Numbered from the stretch's first letter, positions 20,674-33,045 are shown. The stretch: 64,000 bases of DNA from Gnetum montanum (GCA_015680685.1 MNCI01008925.1:289786-353785), one strand, 5' to 3'. Numbers and translations are program-made. Notes: generated from the sequence alone by a model not told the origin.

Positions 20674-21795
20674 ATGTCTTCTTCCCATAGGCATGAAGAT
20701 GTCAAATTTCTGGTTCCACAAGAGTGCAAAGTGGTATATACTCATCTAGATGAGTATGCACCAGACTTCACCTTCATCTTACATCAGGATGAACAACTAT
20801 GATAGTGTGATATGAAGGGAAACATCGTATTGTCCCTTGATCAATCTATGCCAGGGATGCTCTTCCAAACTCTTAAGAAGTTAGGCATTTTAGATTTTCA
20901 CAAAAAATACGTTGTGAATGGTTATGACACTCAAGAGTATCGTCCCATTGAAACACAACATAGAATATTGACACTAGTAGAGGCATCATGAGGCTACGAA
21001 GGGGAAGCACTTCACTAGTCCTTTGTTCCTACTCAACCAAGATGACAATGTGGTTCCTACCCCTGAGGATTCCCAACATGAAGATTCTTCATCCTCTGTT
21101 ATTGGTAATGAGGGTGTGGCCCTGAACCAGCAATCTACTATTCATAAACTAGGTTCAGGAAAAAGTGATAGCCAAGGCAAGAGCTCGGGAAAACATCGTG
21201 ATGGCAAGGGATCTAAGGATGATGGTCGTAATGAGTGAGGAGATGGTGGTAGACACCGCGGTGGTGGCAGTGGTCCATCTTCCTCTTCAACCTCTTCATC
21301 CAATTTCAAACATTTCTCTTCATCTTTAGGTTCTAATAGAAGTTGTAGGAAAAATAATCGTAATGAAGGTGATTAGTGGGATAACAATGATTGTAGAGCT
21401 TTTCAAGAACAAAGGGATGATAGAAACCATCATTGGTGTCATTGACACAATAATGATGATGAACCTTTGTTAAAAACTTGAAGCATGCGTAACATTGTAA
21501 AGGTAGTTAAAATTCAAACTAGGCATGTGAAAGACAGTCGGATCATGTGCTTAGACATGAATAATATCCCATAATTTGAGGAGGATACAACTCTAATCTA
21601 TAGACTCATCTACAAGCTTTCCATGATTCCTATGCCTTAAAAAACATTGAGAATGATTGGCAAAAACTCAAGCTATTCCCTAGGATAGTCATCAAGCAAG
21701 CTAAAAGCTGGTGTTAGTCCTTGGAACTAGAATTCATTCGCTGATGGAGTACCATGTTAGAGGTATTTAATGACAAATAATAGACATACTCCAAA
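20674..21795 (+). pseudogene. gag: gag, 5' part (element E)
   Basis: Starts MSSSHRHEDVKF at 20674. YTHLDEYAPDFTFILHQDEQ matches A, B and D. The 71-codon open piece 21023-21238 is acidic, then Ser/Gly/Lys-rich (GKSSGKHRDGKGSK), followed by a poly-Ser and basic stretch to about 21450. The capsid-like core begins near 21560 (MNNIP, then WQKLKLFP-like) and is cut at YSKVS by the antisense solo LTR at 21801. It continues at 22657. Stops are scattered through the region. Confidence 0.7.
20738..20757. other. Perfect 20-bp palindrome near gag start (element E)
   Basis: ATACTCATCTAGATGAGTAT, centred about 70 nt inside gag and coding for YTHLDEY. Element B keeps arms of 12 bp at the same codons. A packaging or dimerisation hairpin is possible but unproven. 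Confidence 0.6.
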
Positions 21796-21800
21796 GTGTC

Positions 21801-22651
21801 TAATGAGTGGCAAGGTACCCCAATTCTCAACCATATGAATACGAGTGTCTACGCACGATCTAGTCAAACTCCACAAATGGACTAGTTGTGGCATCTAGAT
21901 AGTTGAATGTTGATTGCAGTTCACTGTCTTCCTACCTAGACTAGTATTTTCTTTGTCACGTATGGTTTAGTCCAACATGAGGTGTGTGATGTGATTTCTA
22001 ACACTATGCTACTCCTAAAGAAAATGAGAAATAACCTTGATTAAGCTAATAAGCAATATGAAGCAAAATCTAAGCTAGCCTATGTGCGATGAACATATGT
22101 CCTTAATCATCCATATGCATCTTGGACTTCGTGTACTACTTCTGGGAATACCAAGTGCACATTACTTGAGCACTACTAGATATGCTACTGGGTTACCAAG
22201 TAGTTACACTTAAATGTTCATGATTAAGACGTGTCCATTTTGCATTAACAATAGGAATAGTAAATAACGAGAAAGAAATATTAACTGAGAAAATAATAAA
22301 TAATAATTAACAATTAAAAAATTAAAAACTAAGTGAATGCTACAATGATGGAGTAATCTTGATCTTTATTGCTAATTATATGCATGTCCAAGTACATCAC
22401 ACTCGAACAAAGGTTCTATATAATTATAATCATCACACTACGGGCATATACTTGAAAAGAATTGAATACTGAAAAAATGACTCTACTCTAAGATTTACCA
22501 ACACACTCCTTTCATGCATTCTTGAGTGCTATATTTATAGGCCCACACATGAATCATGATATTGTGTATTTGATATTGTTATCTAGGTTGTGATATGGCA
22601 TACTCGATATTGAGTATTTGATATCGGGGCTTGGCAAACCATGATTCATCA
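21801..22651 (-). mobile_element. Solo LTR, Athila-like, inserted in gag of element E
   Basis: 851 bp between perfect 5-bp duplications GTGTC (21796-21800 and 22652-22656). Ends are TAATGAGTGG (decayed from TGATGAGTGG) and ATGATTCATCA, so on the minus strand it runs TGATGAATCATG to CCACTCATTA, like the LTRs of C and D. TATAAATA is at 22532-22539 on the minus strand, with GATATC/GATATT motifs upstream. No internal sequence remains, as expected after LTR-LTR recombination. Confidence 0.9.
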
Positions 22652-22656
22652 GTGTC

Positions 22657-23960
22657 TAATCTGAGAAAGAAAATTAAAGGTTGGAAATAGGGAATACATG
22701 AACCCTTGGATGTAATCATGGGTAGATATTATTCACTCTTACACTGATTCCCTAGCCATGATTATTCTTAAGGAAATAACTCTACCATATCATAGATGGG
22801 CTCAGAGCAAAAACTAGAAGAACTCTTGGAGTTTATGCCGAAGGGAGATTTTCTAAATTGAGAGCTCATTAGATTCAAAGGCTAATAGAGTAGGTAATAA
22901 AAGAAGAAAGTGATTTGTGAAAAAGGGAAAGTGTAGAAGAGTATAATAGAGATCCTTCCATAAAGAAATGGGAGGTCCAATTTTGTGACAAGGAGAAGTC
23001 ACCACTCGATGAAGTGGTGAAGACGAAAACCTTGCCAATTCAAAAATTTGTTTATGATTTGTTGGTAAACGTTGATAAATTATGGGACTCTTTGGATGAA
23101 AAATTCCAAACTTCTATGAAGATTGCTGAAGAATCCAAAGAGAAAAATAATGATCATAATCATAGGAGGTAAAAAGAAGCTAAATGTGCCTACCAAAAAG
23201 GTAAGGGCAAAGTTGCTATAGTAGAAGAAGTCATGGAGACAAACTCTAAAGGTGATACTAGTTGTAACATTTGTCAATATGAACATTCGAAGGGATGTTA
23301 CCTTGTAGTGTCACACTTACAAGAGTCTGAGGTGTATACATTGAATCCACAACTAGCAAGGAGGTAAGCAGCTAGACGATTTCCTTATCCTTAAGACAAT
23401 CTGAGGCAGTTCCACTAACACCAACAAGCTTATTATCCAAGTGGAGCTCCACCACAACCATATGAGTAATACCAATAATGGCACCAACCATAATCATGGA
23501 GAATGCAATTGCTAAGATATTAGTACCCTTATAAGCAACTAGATTCATATGGGTACTATGTTCAGCAACTTATCTCTTTAAGAAGTTTTGCAAGCCATGC
23601 CTCATTTCAACATCACTATTACCATCCAGGGTACCATTGTACACATTCACCATCTACTCTAGGGGAGAACCCATATCCATACCACACCCTGCATTTGTTT
23701 GCACACATCCCTCGATCCTCAACCTAATTACCTCCTACTCTATCCATGTTGGGTGAAATTCCCCCATAGACATAGCAACGAAATGCTACAAGGGTTGTAC
23801 ATTCACAACTGGCCTTCCAACTGAGTGATTCATATAATCATTCTAGGAAATGACCCTTCCAACCCAATAGTCCTCCCAAACCCTCACAACCTAATGTGGT
23901 TGGTTGCCCTATATCTCTAACACCCTCATCCTCTGCATCAAATACATTCAAGTATCCTTC
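22657..23960 (+). pseudogene. gag: gag, 3' part and linker (element E)
   Basis: Homology resumes directly after the solo LTR (NLRKKIKGWK-like), matching D near 35985. The knuckle at 23263-23298 reads CNICQYEHSKGC (CX2CX3HX3C), with all ligands present. A Gln/Pro/Tyr-rich linker follows, including a YGYYVQ-like motif shared with A-D, up to about 23960. There are many stops. Confidence 0.7.
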
Positions 23961-23989
23961 ATACCAAGTGTTACTTTAGATTTGCACTA

Positions 23990-24775
23990 TAATGCTTACT
24001 CATGTTGTTTTTGATTAGATTAAGGCTAGCAATCTTCCCACAAAAATATTTGACCTAGAAATTCCTCGCATTTACTTGCAGATTGTTGGACATGAGCCAT
24101 GCAAGGCTCTTCTTAATTCTAGTTTCGGTGTTAATCTCATCTCCCATGACATGTACAAAGCCTAAAACCTACCACCTCTTAAGAAGAGAAATATCTATTT
24201 AGAATTGGTAGACCAATCAATCATTGTTTATTTAGAATTAGTGGAAGAAATTGTTACCACAGTTTGTAGGTGGTCATATCCTATCGATATTCTAGTAATC
24301 AAGGTTTAAAACTCCAAAGGTGACTTCCCCATCATTATGGAAAGGGCATGGTTAAGCATAGTAGATGCATGTATGGGTATAAAGAACCTCTCCTTGGAAA
24401 TATCCAAGGAAAATTAATTTGGATGATTAGAGAAGAAGTGTGTTTCATGTATCACATACAATGATAGAAAGTGCAATTACATGCAAAATATTTGGTCCAT
24501 CAAGAGTACATTCATTAAAGAATGCAATCAGTGTGCACATGCAAAAGATATTCAAAGGTTCCTATATGTAGCAACCAAAAAATAGGAGGGCATCCAGTGG
24601 GTGATAACGGACTCTAACAGTAGCATACTACACATGGAACCAACTAAGAACTTGACATGCACCTATGTCAAAAGCATGGATGAACTTGAGCAAGTCCATT
24701 GCCAAATTTCTGATAATGAAGAAAATGATGATACATGTTGGGGAGAGTTGGAAATCCTTGATAATTTCAAGTAGG
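23990..24775 (+). pseudogene. pol: Aspartic protease region (element E)
   Basis: LLNSSFGVNLISHDMY is the active-site region; the catalytic Asp of D(S/L)G is Asn, so it would be inactive. ELVEEIVTTVCRWSYPIDI and GDFPIIMERAWLSIVDA follow. The trace ends around CWGELEILDNFK (near 24770), the point at which A and B are joined to their 3' regions. Stops lie at 24164, 24307 and elsewhere. Confidence 0.7.
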
Positions 24776-25009
24776 ATCCCTTAGAGTTAAAAAATCTATT
24801 GGCCAGCATGGAATACACATTTTTAAACAATGGTAAGCTGGTCATAATCAATGCAAATCTTGCTCTAGAAAAAAAAGACAAGCTATTGTAGGTCGTCAAC
24901 AAGTGGCCAACAACCTTTGCTTGGTCATAATCTAAACTAATAGGAATCAATCCAAGGATATGCCAACATTGCATCTACACTGATCCAACCATGAAGCCAA
25001 GAAGACAAC

Positions 25010-26262
25010 CGTAGAGGCAATTAAATCCCAAATTGAAGTAGATAATCAAGGAGGAAATAGAACAACTCCTCAAGGTAGGGTTCATCTATCCCATCGTGAA
25101 TGGTGAGTGGGTTAGCCCACTCTTGATTGTGCCAAAGAAAGGTAGCAAGTGGTGGGTCTACATCGACTTTAGGTTGTTAAATACGACACCATTTAAAGAT
25201 CATTTCCCATTTCCATTTGTGGATTAAGTGTTGGACACCATATTTGGGCATTGCTATTATAGCTTTTTGGATGGTTATAGTGGCTATAACCAAATCCAAA
25301 TTACGCCAGAAGATCAAGCCAAGACAACATTCACAAGTCCTTTGGGGACTTTTGCATATTGTAAGATGCCATTTGGTCTATACAATGCCCCTACAACATT
25401 CTAATGCCTGGTCCTAAGTATTTTCCAAAAACATATTGGTAGAAAGGTAGAAGTCTTTATGGATGATTTTTCTACCTATGGGGCTATATTTGAGCAAGAC
25501 TTGGATCACCTTGAGTAGTATTGAAAAGATATGTTGAAACAAATATTAGGCTTAATTAGCAAAAAAGCCATCTAATGGTCTAGGAAGGCATAGTATTGGG
25601 GCATAGAATTACACAAGTAGGGATTGTGGTAGACTCAAAAAAGATAAGGGTCATCTAAAGAATTACATGCCAACTAGAGATAGTTAAAGATATCAAATAA
25701 TTCCTTAGACACATTGGCTACTACTGGCATTTCATAGAGAATTTCTTTTAGATTGTAAAGCTATTGGTCAAGCTTATAAAGAAAGATGCTTCATTTTTTT
25801 CGGACCGAGGAGTGCAAACATGCATTTTAATTACCAAAGGAGAAACTCGTAGAAACTCTAATTCTACAAGAACCAGATTGGTCTATACCATTCCATATCA
25901 TGACGAATTCATCTAATTATGGCTTGGAAGCTATGCTTACATTGTTGGATGATAAGAAACGTCCATATTACATCCACTGTGCGAGCTAAAGGATTGTGGG
26001 TATACAATTGAATTACACTACAATTGAAAAACAAGTAATGGTAGTGGTGTATGCTCTTGACAAGTTTAAGCACTATGTGCTTGGTTACAGGGTGTTTGTG
26101 CACATAGAACGCAGTGCCATCCACTTTGTAATGAACAAGCCAATGGTGAGTCCCCATATCATACGGTGGCTCATGACCTTATAGAAATTCAATCTTACAA
26201 TGGTAGATTGACAAGGAACTAAGAATGTGACTGCTGATCATCTCTCTCAATTAAGATGGAAT
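25010..26262 (+). pseudogene. pol: Reverse transcriptase and RNase H (element E)
   Basis: RT blocks appear in order: EEIEQLLKVGFIYPI, WVSPLLIVPKKGSKWW, FLDGYSGYNQIQITPEDQ, KTTFTSPLGTFAYCKMPFG and the active site VEVFMDDFSTYG near 25450. RNase H follows at about 25790-26262: the first Asp is lost (HIMTNSSN), a Glu is kept in TTIEKQ, the third site reads HIERS, and NVTADHLSQL keeps the last Asp. Stops and a frameshift around 25790-25860 break the frame. This block is what A and B lack. Confidence 0.8.
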
Positions 26263-26395
26263 AATAAAGAGGAGGAGAATCCACTCTTTGATCAATTTCC
26301 AGACAAACTTCTCTTTATAAGAGCAATAAATGATCAAGTGTCCATAGAAATAGAATGGTATGATGGCATCCTTACTTACCTTTCTCACATAGGAG

Positions 26396-27600
26396 ATGCC
26401 ACAAGATTTGGACTTTAGGAAGAAGCGACAATTTCTTCATTGGGCAAAGTACTTCATGGAAATCAATGGACACCTTTACAAGGTGTCCACTAATGGCCTA
26501 GTTCATTGGTGTGTCCCTGATGCAAATCAACTACATGTTCTTCAAGATGCTCACGAAAGCCCTTGTGAAGGCCACTATGTAGGAAGATGCACAACCATAA
26601 AAATACTAATGGTAGGATACTATTCACCTACAATCTTCAGGGATGTCCACCAATTTTTGTAATATTGTGAATGATATCAACAAGATGGTGGGATGACTAC
26701 ACAAATGGAGGATCCTCAATAGTGGATTCAACCACTAGAGCCCTTTGACATATGGGGCATAAACTTCATGGGTTCCATCATGGCCATGTCTAATGGAAAG
26801 GCATACATCATTGTAGTAATCAACTACTGCATCAAATGGGCAGAAGTAGCAGTCATCATTGATTGTACATCATCCATTGCTACTAGATTTATATAACAAC
26901 ATGTTGTAAAGAGGTTTGGAATGCCATGTGCATTGATTTCTGATAATGGAACTCATTTTATAGGTGCCACTTCTTGAAAATTAGTGTAATTCTTGGGGGT
27001 TGAACATAAATCAACAACACCCTATCACCCGCAAGCCAATGGTCAAGCAGAGGTAACTAACCAGGAGATCACAAAGATCCTAACAAGGACCATAAGCAAA
27101 TATAAGAGAGGTTGGAGCACAAAACTCAACAATGCCCTATGGGCCTACCGATCAACATGAAAACTCTCTATTGGCTACTCTTCGTACGAGTTAGTGTACA
27201 AAAAACTTCTAACACTTCCAATTCAATCCGAGCTTCATACACTCTCAACAGCTTATGACTTGAATCTTGATTTAAGTCTAGCCCAAAAAGAAAGACTGAT
27301 CAACCTCCATGTGCTATATGAAAATAGATTTGTGGCCTTATTTTTGAATGAAGTGCACAAGACATTCAAAAAGTAATGACATGACCAAAGAATATGGAAA
27401 GTGAAATTCCAATCAAGAGATAAGGTTCTTTACTGGAATCCCACACATGTACCTCAGTAAAAAAATTCCAAACATTGTGGGAAGGACCTTAGATAATTGT
27501 TGAAACCTTTCCCTCTAGGATCATGACCATATACAAACCTGAAAGCCCATATAAAAAGCAGTTGTTCAACATCCAATAAGTGAAGATGTTCCTAGAACCA
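26396..27600 (+). pseudogene. pol: Integrase (element E)
   Basis: GHLYKVSTNGLVHWCVPDA and the zinc-binding HESPCEGHY region are followed by the catalytic core. The first Asp is Asn (GINFMG), the second is present (LISDNGTHF) and the Glu is present (NGQAEVTNQEI). The C-terminal part includes LDLSLAQKERLINL, typical of Athila-like integrases, up to about 27600. Stops occur at several points (for example 26661, 26898 and 27375). Confidence 0.8.
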
Positions 27601-27645
27601 AGACAAGCTAGTGCAATGAATACCTTAACGGATGGACAACCATGT

Positions 27646-29190
27646 TTAATTTTTCAAATTTCCTCCTTCCAACTTAGTCATGGGGGAGATGGCCATTCAT
27701 TCTAATCATCCATATGGCTCCTTATTTTTTCTAATTTTTGTTTTTCACGTTTTTGATTTTGCAATTTATTTATTTTACAACTTTTTGATTTTCAAAATTT
27801 TTCTTATTTTTACGTCATTTTTTCTTTTACACCATAATTAGTACATTTGAATCTTTATTGAATATTTTATACTTTCTTATATATTTTACCTTGTTTTTTT
27901 AGTGTGGTTTTCAAATTTTTCCTAATAAAAGTGCTTTATTGCTAATAGGACATTGGGGTGCTGTAGCTATTAGTAAGGATGGTTTGTTCTTTATGATTGG
28001 TTTGCTAATGTTTGGTTTTTACTTTTGAATTTTTGTATTGATGGCTCAGTCATGGTTTCTTTTTCATGGAATAGGCAATGAGTCCACAACATCCACCCAT
28101 CCACAAACTTTATGGTTTTCCTTGTATTGGAAGTTTGAGGTTCCTTTCATTAAATCAACTTTTAATAAATTTGTGATTTTGGTAGTTTTTGAAAATGGAA
28201 AGGATTCAAAGGTCTAAACAAGGTGTCACTTCAAGGGGACTTGATACTCTTTGTACTTTTCTACTTACTTGAGTGCTTAAGTGTTTTTCATGGACTTCTT
28301 ATTGTTCCATGTTCCATTAATAGGAAGTCAAATAAAATCTTTGCATGGTGTGGTTTCCATCCAAAAATCCAAACAGAAAAAAACAACATGATGGGAATTC
28401 GAAGAACACACCTTAGACAAATAAATAGGCTACAACCTCTAGTTATGGGACTAGAAAGACATGTACGCATGCCTGAAGGTCCCCTCTAACTAAGGCCCTC
28501 TCTCTTACTTTCTACTTCTCTTTATGGAATGGTGGCTATTTTGTGGGAGCACTCTTGTGTCTTGAGGGGGTGGATTGATCTTGGAGTGATAATGCAAACT
28601 CACTAAAAGACATGGGTTTTGGTCTAGACTAAGGATGGATCTTCTCAGGTCATTTTAAACATAAACTCCACAAGGGACTTCCTATGACCTCAATGTGAAA
28701 TTCCACTCCAGCTTCTCTATCATCCATTTATGCTATCCATAGCCCACCTCACTACTGGTATCCATGTTCTTGATTCCATGTCTTGGACTAACATATTTGA
28801 AGTATTTGATAGAATTATCTAAGTTTTGGTCCTTAACTTTCATCAACCATTAGTCACCTCTGGGTCCCACAAACTCCTTAGGTTGAGGTTATGCAAGGGC
28901 AAAAATGGCATGTGCCTACTATGGAGAGGACCCATTTGCATATCCCTTGTTTAGGTTTTTTTAAGTACCTTATCCCTAGGCATTATCGCAACTAGAATCT
29001 TTCGTACACTCATCTTCCACATTAGACCATGTGCTCCTTCATATGTTTTGTTCATTAAATACATTCTCCATCAACTTTTTCAACTTTTGAGCTTTCAAAG
29101 ACCCTCTTCAATGATTTTATCATGTTCTTAACTTTTCTAGGATTCCATGGATCCCAATTTCATTGAAAAATTCGTTATATTTTTTGAGAT
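27646..29190 (+). other. Conserved 3' region of element E
   Basis: Starts at the AGTCATGGGGGAGATGGCC block shared by all five Athila-like copies. T-rich sequence and the conserved block around GAGTCCACAACATCCACCCA (28081) follow. A decayed trace of the hydrophobic frame lies at 28625-28940 (HKLHKGLPMT, then LCKGKNGMCLLWRGP) but is not open. Similarity to D weakens after about 28990. Confidence 0.65.
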
Positions 29191-29192
29191 AT

Positions 29193-29480
29193 TGATGTTT
29201 GAAAATTTTGGCCAATGGGCCCCATATATGGGGCCCATCGATGGAGCAAACTCGTATACAAGGCCCTGTCAATGTAAGTCAAAAATAGTATAAATATCCA
29301 TGACCCTGCTTAGAAAAGATTACATTTTGTCACAAATTCCAAAGGAGTTTTTCAATTTTTCTAAGCCGAGAAGCTTCCAAATCGTCTATCCAAATCACTT
29401 TGTTCTTTGACCTTGTAGGTACCAGAGGTAAGCTCTTCATCATGGGGGTCACAAATGTACCATTTTTTATAGACAATTTT
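29193..29480 (+). promoter_or_regulatory. LTR-like promoter module with perfect palindrome
   Basis: TGATG at 29193 is followed by a perfect 22-bp palindrome (29216-29237, GGGCCCC arms around ATATAT), then ATCGATGG, TCAATGTA and TATAAATA at 29289-29296. The order TCAATGTA ... TATAAATAT matches the E LTR at 19733-19769. It sits inside E's 3' region and has no clear right end. It may be part of a related LTR. Confidence 0.35.
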
Positions 29481-29929
29481 TCACAAATTTTTCAAACTCC
29501 TACAAAGGTTTAACTAAAAAATCAACCATTAAACACTAAATTACAAGAATTAAACCCTTCCAATAAGCTCTGATGACAATTATAATAAATAATTGATAAC
29601 ATAATCAATTTTCCATGATCCAAATTTAGCTAAGTGTAACTAACTAATTAATGGGAAAAGGTACTCAAAACTTTAAAGTTACACATTACATCTACTAATC
29701 CATGGATGTGTTATGATCGTAGATGGCACCAAAAGGAAAGAACACATAGGAAGCAAGAGCATCCCAACCAAGGGAGAAATGACTAGAATGTAAAGAGGCT
29801 AAGAATAGCCCCAAGAAAAACCACTCGCAACCCATGCCACAAGTCCTCTTAGGGAGGAGGAAAAAGTGGAATTTATCAGATAGATTCCAGAACCAACAAC
29901 AGTAGCAATAGAACACTCCCATAGGGATG

Positions 29930-30299
29930 ATGTGCTTGCACAACCAGTAAACCTTAAGGTGACCTTCATAAAGGCCTACCTAAATCAAATTAAATTAAGG
30001 AAGGTCCAAAAATTGGTGCTCCAAGAGTTAAAATTTGGTCCTTTCCTGGAGCATGCACTAAGAGAAGTGTAGGATCAGTTGAAGGCCTCTCCCATGTGGC
30101 CAATCATGACTTCCACTGAGAAGTAGTACATGGGAGAGATATTTTTGTTCTAAAATAATAGGTAGCCTAGAGCAATAGTGAAGATCAAGGACATCTCAAT
30201 GTCCTACTTAAGATAGTTCATTGTTGTGGTGCCTGGGTTGCTTGAAATAGGGGTGAACCTTACTGAGATCCTAATGCAGGCATATCCCAATATCAAGAA
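29930..30299 (+). pseudogene. Unrecognised degenerate reading frame
   Basis: One frame reads through about 123 codons with only five stops (near 30070, 30126, 30153, 30165 and 30210), four of them TAG. It has protein-like composition (VNLKVTFIKAYLNQIK, PMWPIMTSTEK). The last part is open from 30226. I do not recognise the family, and it matches none of the other copies here. It lies between the end of E and the truncated start of C, and its frame happens to continue into C's gag remnant. Confidence 0.35.
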
Positions 30300-31440
30300 A
30301 GAATGGGTTCCACCAAGTCAGCAATATTTTTATAGAAAACTTGATCTATATGGATACTATGTTCAGCAACCCTTGTCTCCATGTGACTCTTCTAATCATG
30401 TTTCTACTTTTCAACCTTACTACTACCCTCCTGATTATTATTGAACTCATTCTTCACATGCTAGAAGGGATACCACCTTTTACCCTTATCCTCCTCCTGT
30501 TCCTACACATGTTCCTCCACTCTTTGCATAGCTACCACTTGCTCCACCTATGCAAGGTAACCTCCCAACTCAACTGCAACAACATAATGCTATCAAGGTC
30601 ATTAATCTACAATCGGTTCATCAACCAAGTGGTTTGGACACTTGATTAAAGAAAAGATCTTTCTTCCAACCCCACAATCCACCTAAGCCCTCAAATACAC
30701 CTACAGTTGGCAACCCTATTTCTCCATCTCCCTTTGTATCAAATACCTTCAAGTATCCTTCAAGCCAAATAACACCTAGGATCCATATTGTTATGCTTAC
30801 TCATGTTGTATCTGAGTGGATCTATGCTAGAAACCTTCCCAGGAAATTAGTTGATCTTGAAAGTCCTCTTATTTATTTTCAAATAGGTAGAAATGAACCA
30901 TGCAAGGCTCTTCTCAATTTAGGTTTTGGTGTCAATTTGATTTCTCATGAAATGTATATTGCATGCAACTTGTCGCCTCTCAAGAAGAGTAATATCATAT
31001 TAGTATTGGTAGGCTAGTCCATCACTGTTACATTGGGATTGGTAAAAGACATTGTGACTGTTGTCTATGGGTGGTCTTATCCTGTTGATTTTATAGTGAT
31101 GAAGGTAAAGAACTACAAAGGGGACTTCCCAATCATCATCGGAATGGCATGGCTAAGCACTGTGGATGCAAGCATGAACACTAGAGATCTTTTTCTTAAA
31201 ATATCTAAAGAAAATGCATTTGGGAAAATTGAGAAGAAGCAATTTCTATGCATTATGTATAGCGATACAGGGTGCAATTGTGTGCAGAAACTCTTGTTAG
31301 TGAAACAAGAATCCATCACTGCATGCAAGCAGTATGCACTAGAAGTTAATATTCAAAGGTGTTTATACGCAACAACCACAAAACAAGAGGGCACCTAGTG
31401 GCTGACCACTAATCCTGAAAACAACATAGGTTGCATGAAA
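30300..31440 (+). pseudogene. pol: gag linker remnant and aspartic protease (element C)
   Basis: YGYYVQQPLSPC starts a Pro/Tyr-rich linker. The protease is nearly open over 30793-31017 and 31033-31398: LLNLGFGVNLISHEMY has Asn for the catalytic Asp, and GLVKDIVTVVYGWSYPVDF and GDFPIIIGMAWLSTVDA follow. A TAG at 31015 separates the two pieces. The tail NIQRCLYATTTKQEG matches A, D and E. Confidence 0.7.
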
Positions 31441-31789
31441 CCTACTAAGAGCCTAACATGTGCATATGTCATAGGCATGGATGAACTAGAGTAAGTTCAT
31501 TACCAGCTCTCTAATGATTTAGATGATGATACCTATTGGAGAGAGTTGGAAATTCTTGAAAATTTCAAGTAGGAGTTCCTTGAATTAAAAATGCTACTAG
31601 CTCTCATGGAATATATGTTCTTAAAAAATGGGAAGCTGGTGATAATCAATGCAAATATTGCTCCAAAACAAAAATGGATGCTATGAAAAGTGGTTGAAAA
31701 ATGGTTAGCAACCTTTGCTTGGTCATATCTTAAATTCATAGGGATTGATCCTCAGATATGCCAGCATTGTATCTACACTGACCCAACCA

Positions 31790-33045
31790 TGAAGCTAAAG
31801 AGGCAGCCATAGAGGCAATTGAACCCCAAACTGAAGTAGATCATCAAAGAGGAAATCAAACAACTACTCAAGGTAGGCTTCATTTATCCCATTGTGGATA
31901 GTAAGTGGGTTAGTCCACTCGTGATTATGCCAAAGAAAGGTGGCAAGTGGTGGGTTTGCATTAATTTTCGAGTGCTGAATATGGCAACATTCAAGGACCA
32001 TTTTTCATTACCTTTCATTGATTAGGTGTTAGACACAATATCTAGACATTGTTATTATAGTTGTTTGAATGGTTAACCAAATCTAGATCAATCCAGAGGA
32101 CTAGACCAAGACAACATTTGTGATCCCATGGGGGACTTTTGCATATTGAAAGATGCCATTTGGTCTATGCAATCCTTTTGCTACATTCCAATGCCTGGTC
32201 TTAAATATTTTTCAACAATAGATTGGTAGTGGTATAGAAGTCTTCATGGATGACTTCTCCACCTATAGAGCTACATTTGAGTAAGCCTTAGACTACCTTG
32301 AGCAAGTTTTGAATAGATGTGTTAAAAAAAACCTTCGACTCAATTGGCAAAAGAGTCATCTGATGGCCCAAGAAGGCATTATATTGGGGTATAGAATAAT
32401 ACAAGTAGGAATTAAGGTAAACCCTGAAAAAATAAGGATCACCCAAGGAATTACCTGCCAACCAGAAACTACCAAAGATGTTCAGTCATTCCTTGGACAC
32501 ACTAGCTACTACTAGTGATTCATAGAGAATTTCTCTAAGATCACAAAACCATTGGTTAAGCTGACAAAGAAAGATGCATGATTTGACTAGACCATTGAAT
32601 GTGAAAAAGCATTCTAGCAACTAAAGAAAAAACTTGTAGAAACCTCAATTCTACAAGCACTTGACTAGTCTAGACCATTCCATGTTATGATAGATGCATT
32701 AAATTATTCCTTGGGAGCTATACTTATGTATTTGTATGATAAGGAACATTCATATTTTATCCACTACGCAAGCTGAAGCATTGTGGATGCACAACTGAAC
32801 TAAACCACTATAGAAAAAGAATTAATGGAAGTGGCATTTACTCTAGAGAAGTTCAAGCACTATGTGCTTGGATATGAAGTATTTGTGCACATAGACCACA
32901 GTTCCATTTGCTTCCTAATGAACAAGTCAACAATAAGCCCCTATGTCATACTGTGGTCAGTGATCTTACAGGAAGTTGATCTTACAATGGTAGATTGAAA
33001 AGGCATTGAGAATGTGGTGGCTGACCACTTGTCTCGACTACAATG
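31790..33045 (+). pseudogene. pol: Reverse transcriptase and RNase H (element C)
   Basis: KWWVCINFRVLN, a YNQ-like region with a deletion near 32075, GTFAY-like, and the active site EVFMDDFSTY near 32245. LNWQKSHLMAQEGIILGYR is open at 32309-32515. RNase H near 32640-33045: FHVMIDALNYSLGA keeps the first Asp and VFVHIDHSSICFLMN the third; a TGG-to-TAG-type stop and small indels break the frame. Confidence 0.75.

Larger units (their letters stand above)
19605..29720 (+). mobile_element. Element E: Athila-like retrotransposon with full gene order, 3' LTR not found
   Basis: Plus strand: 5' LTR, tRNA-Asp-type primer site, gag (split by a solo LTR), protease, RT, RNase H, integrase and 3' region. 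The 3' region can be followed to about 29720 (29600-29720 aligns with D near 42540-42670), but there is no purine tract plus LTR. It then abuts an unrelated frame and the truncated start of C. Stops are frequent in every gene. The RT motif FMDDFSTYG and the integrase layout place it near the Athila lineage. Confidence 0.8.
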
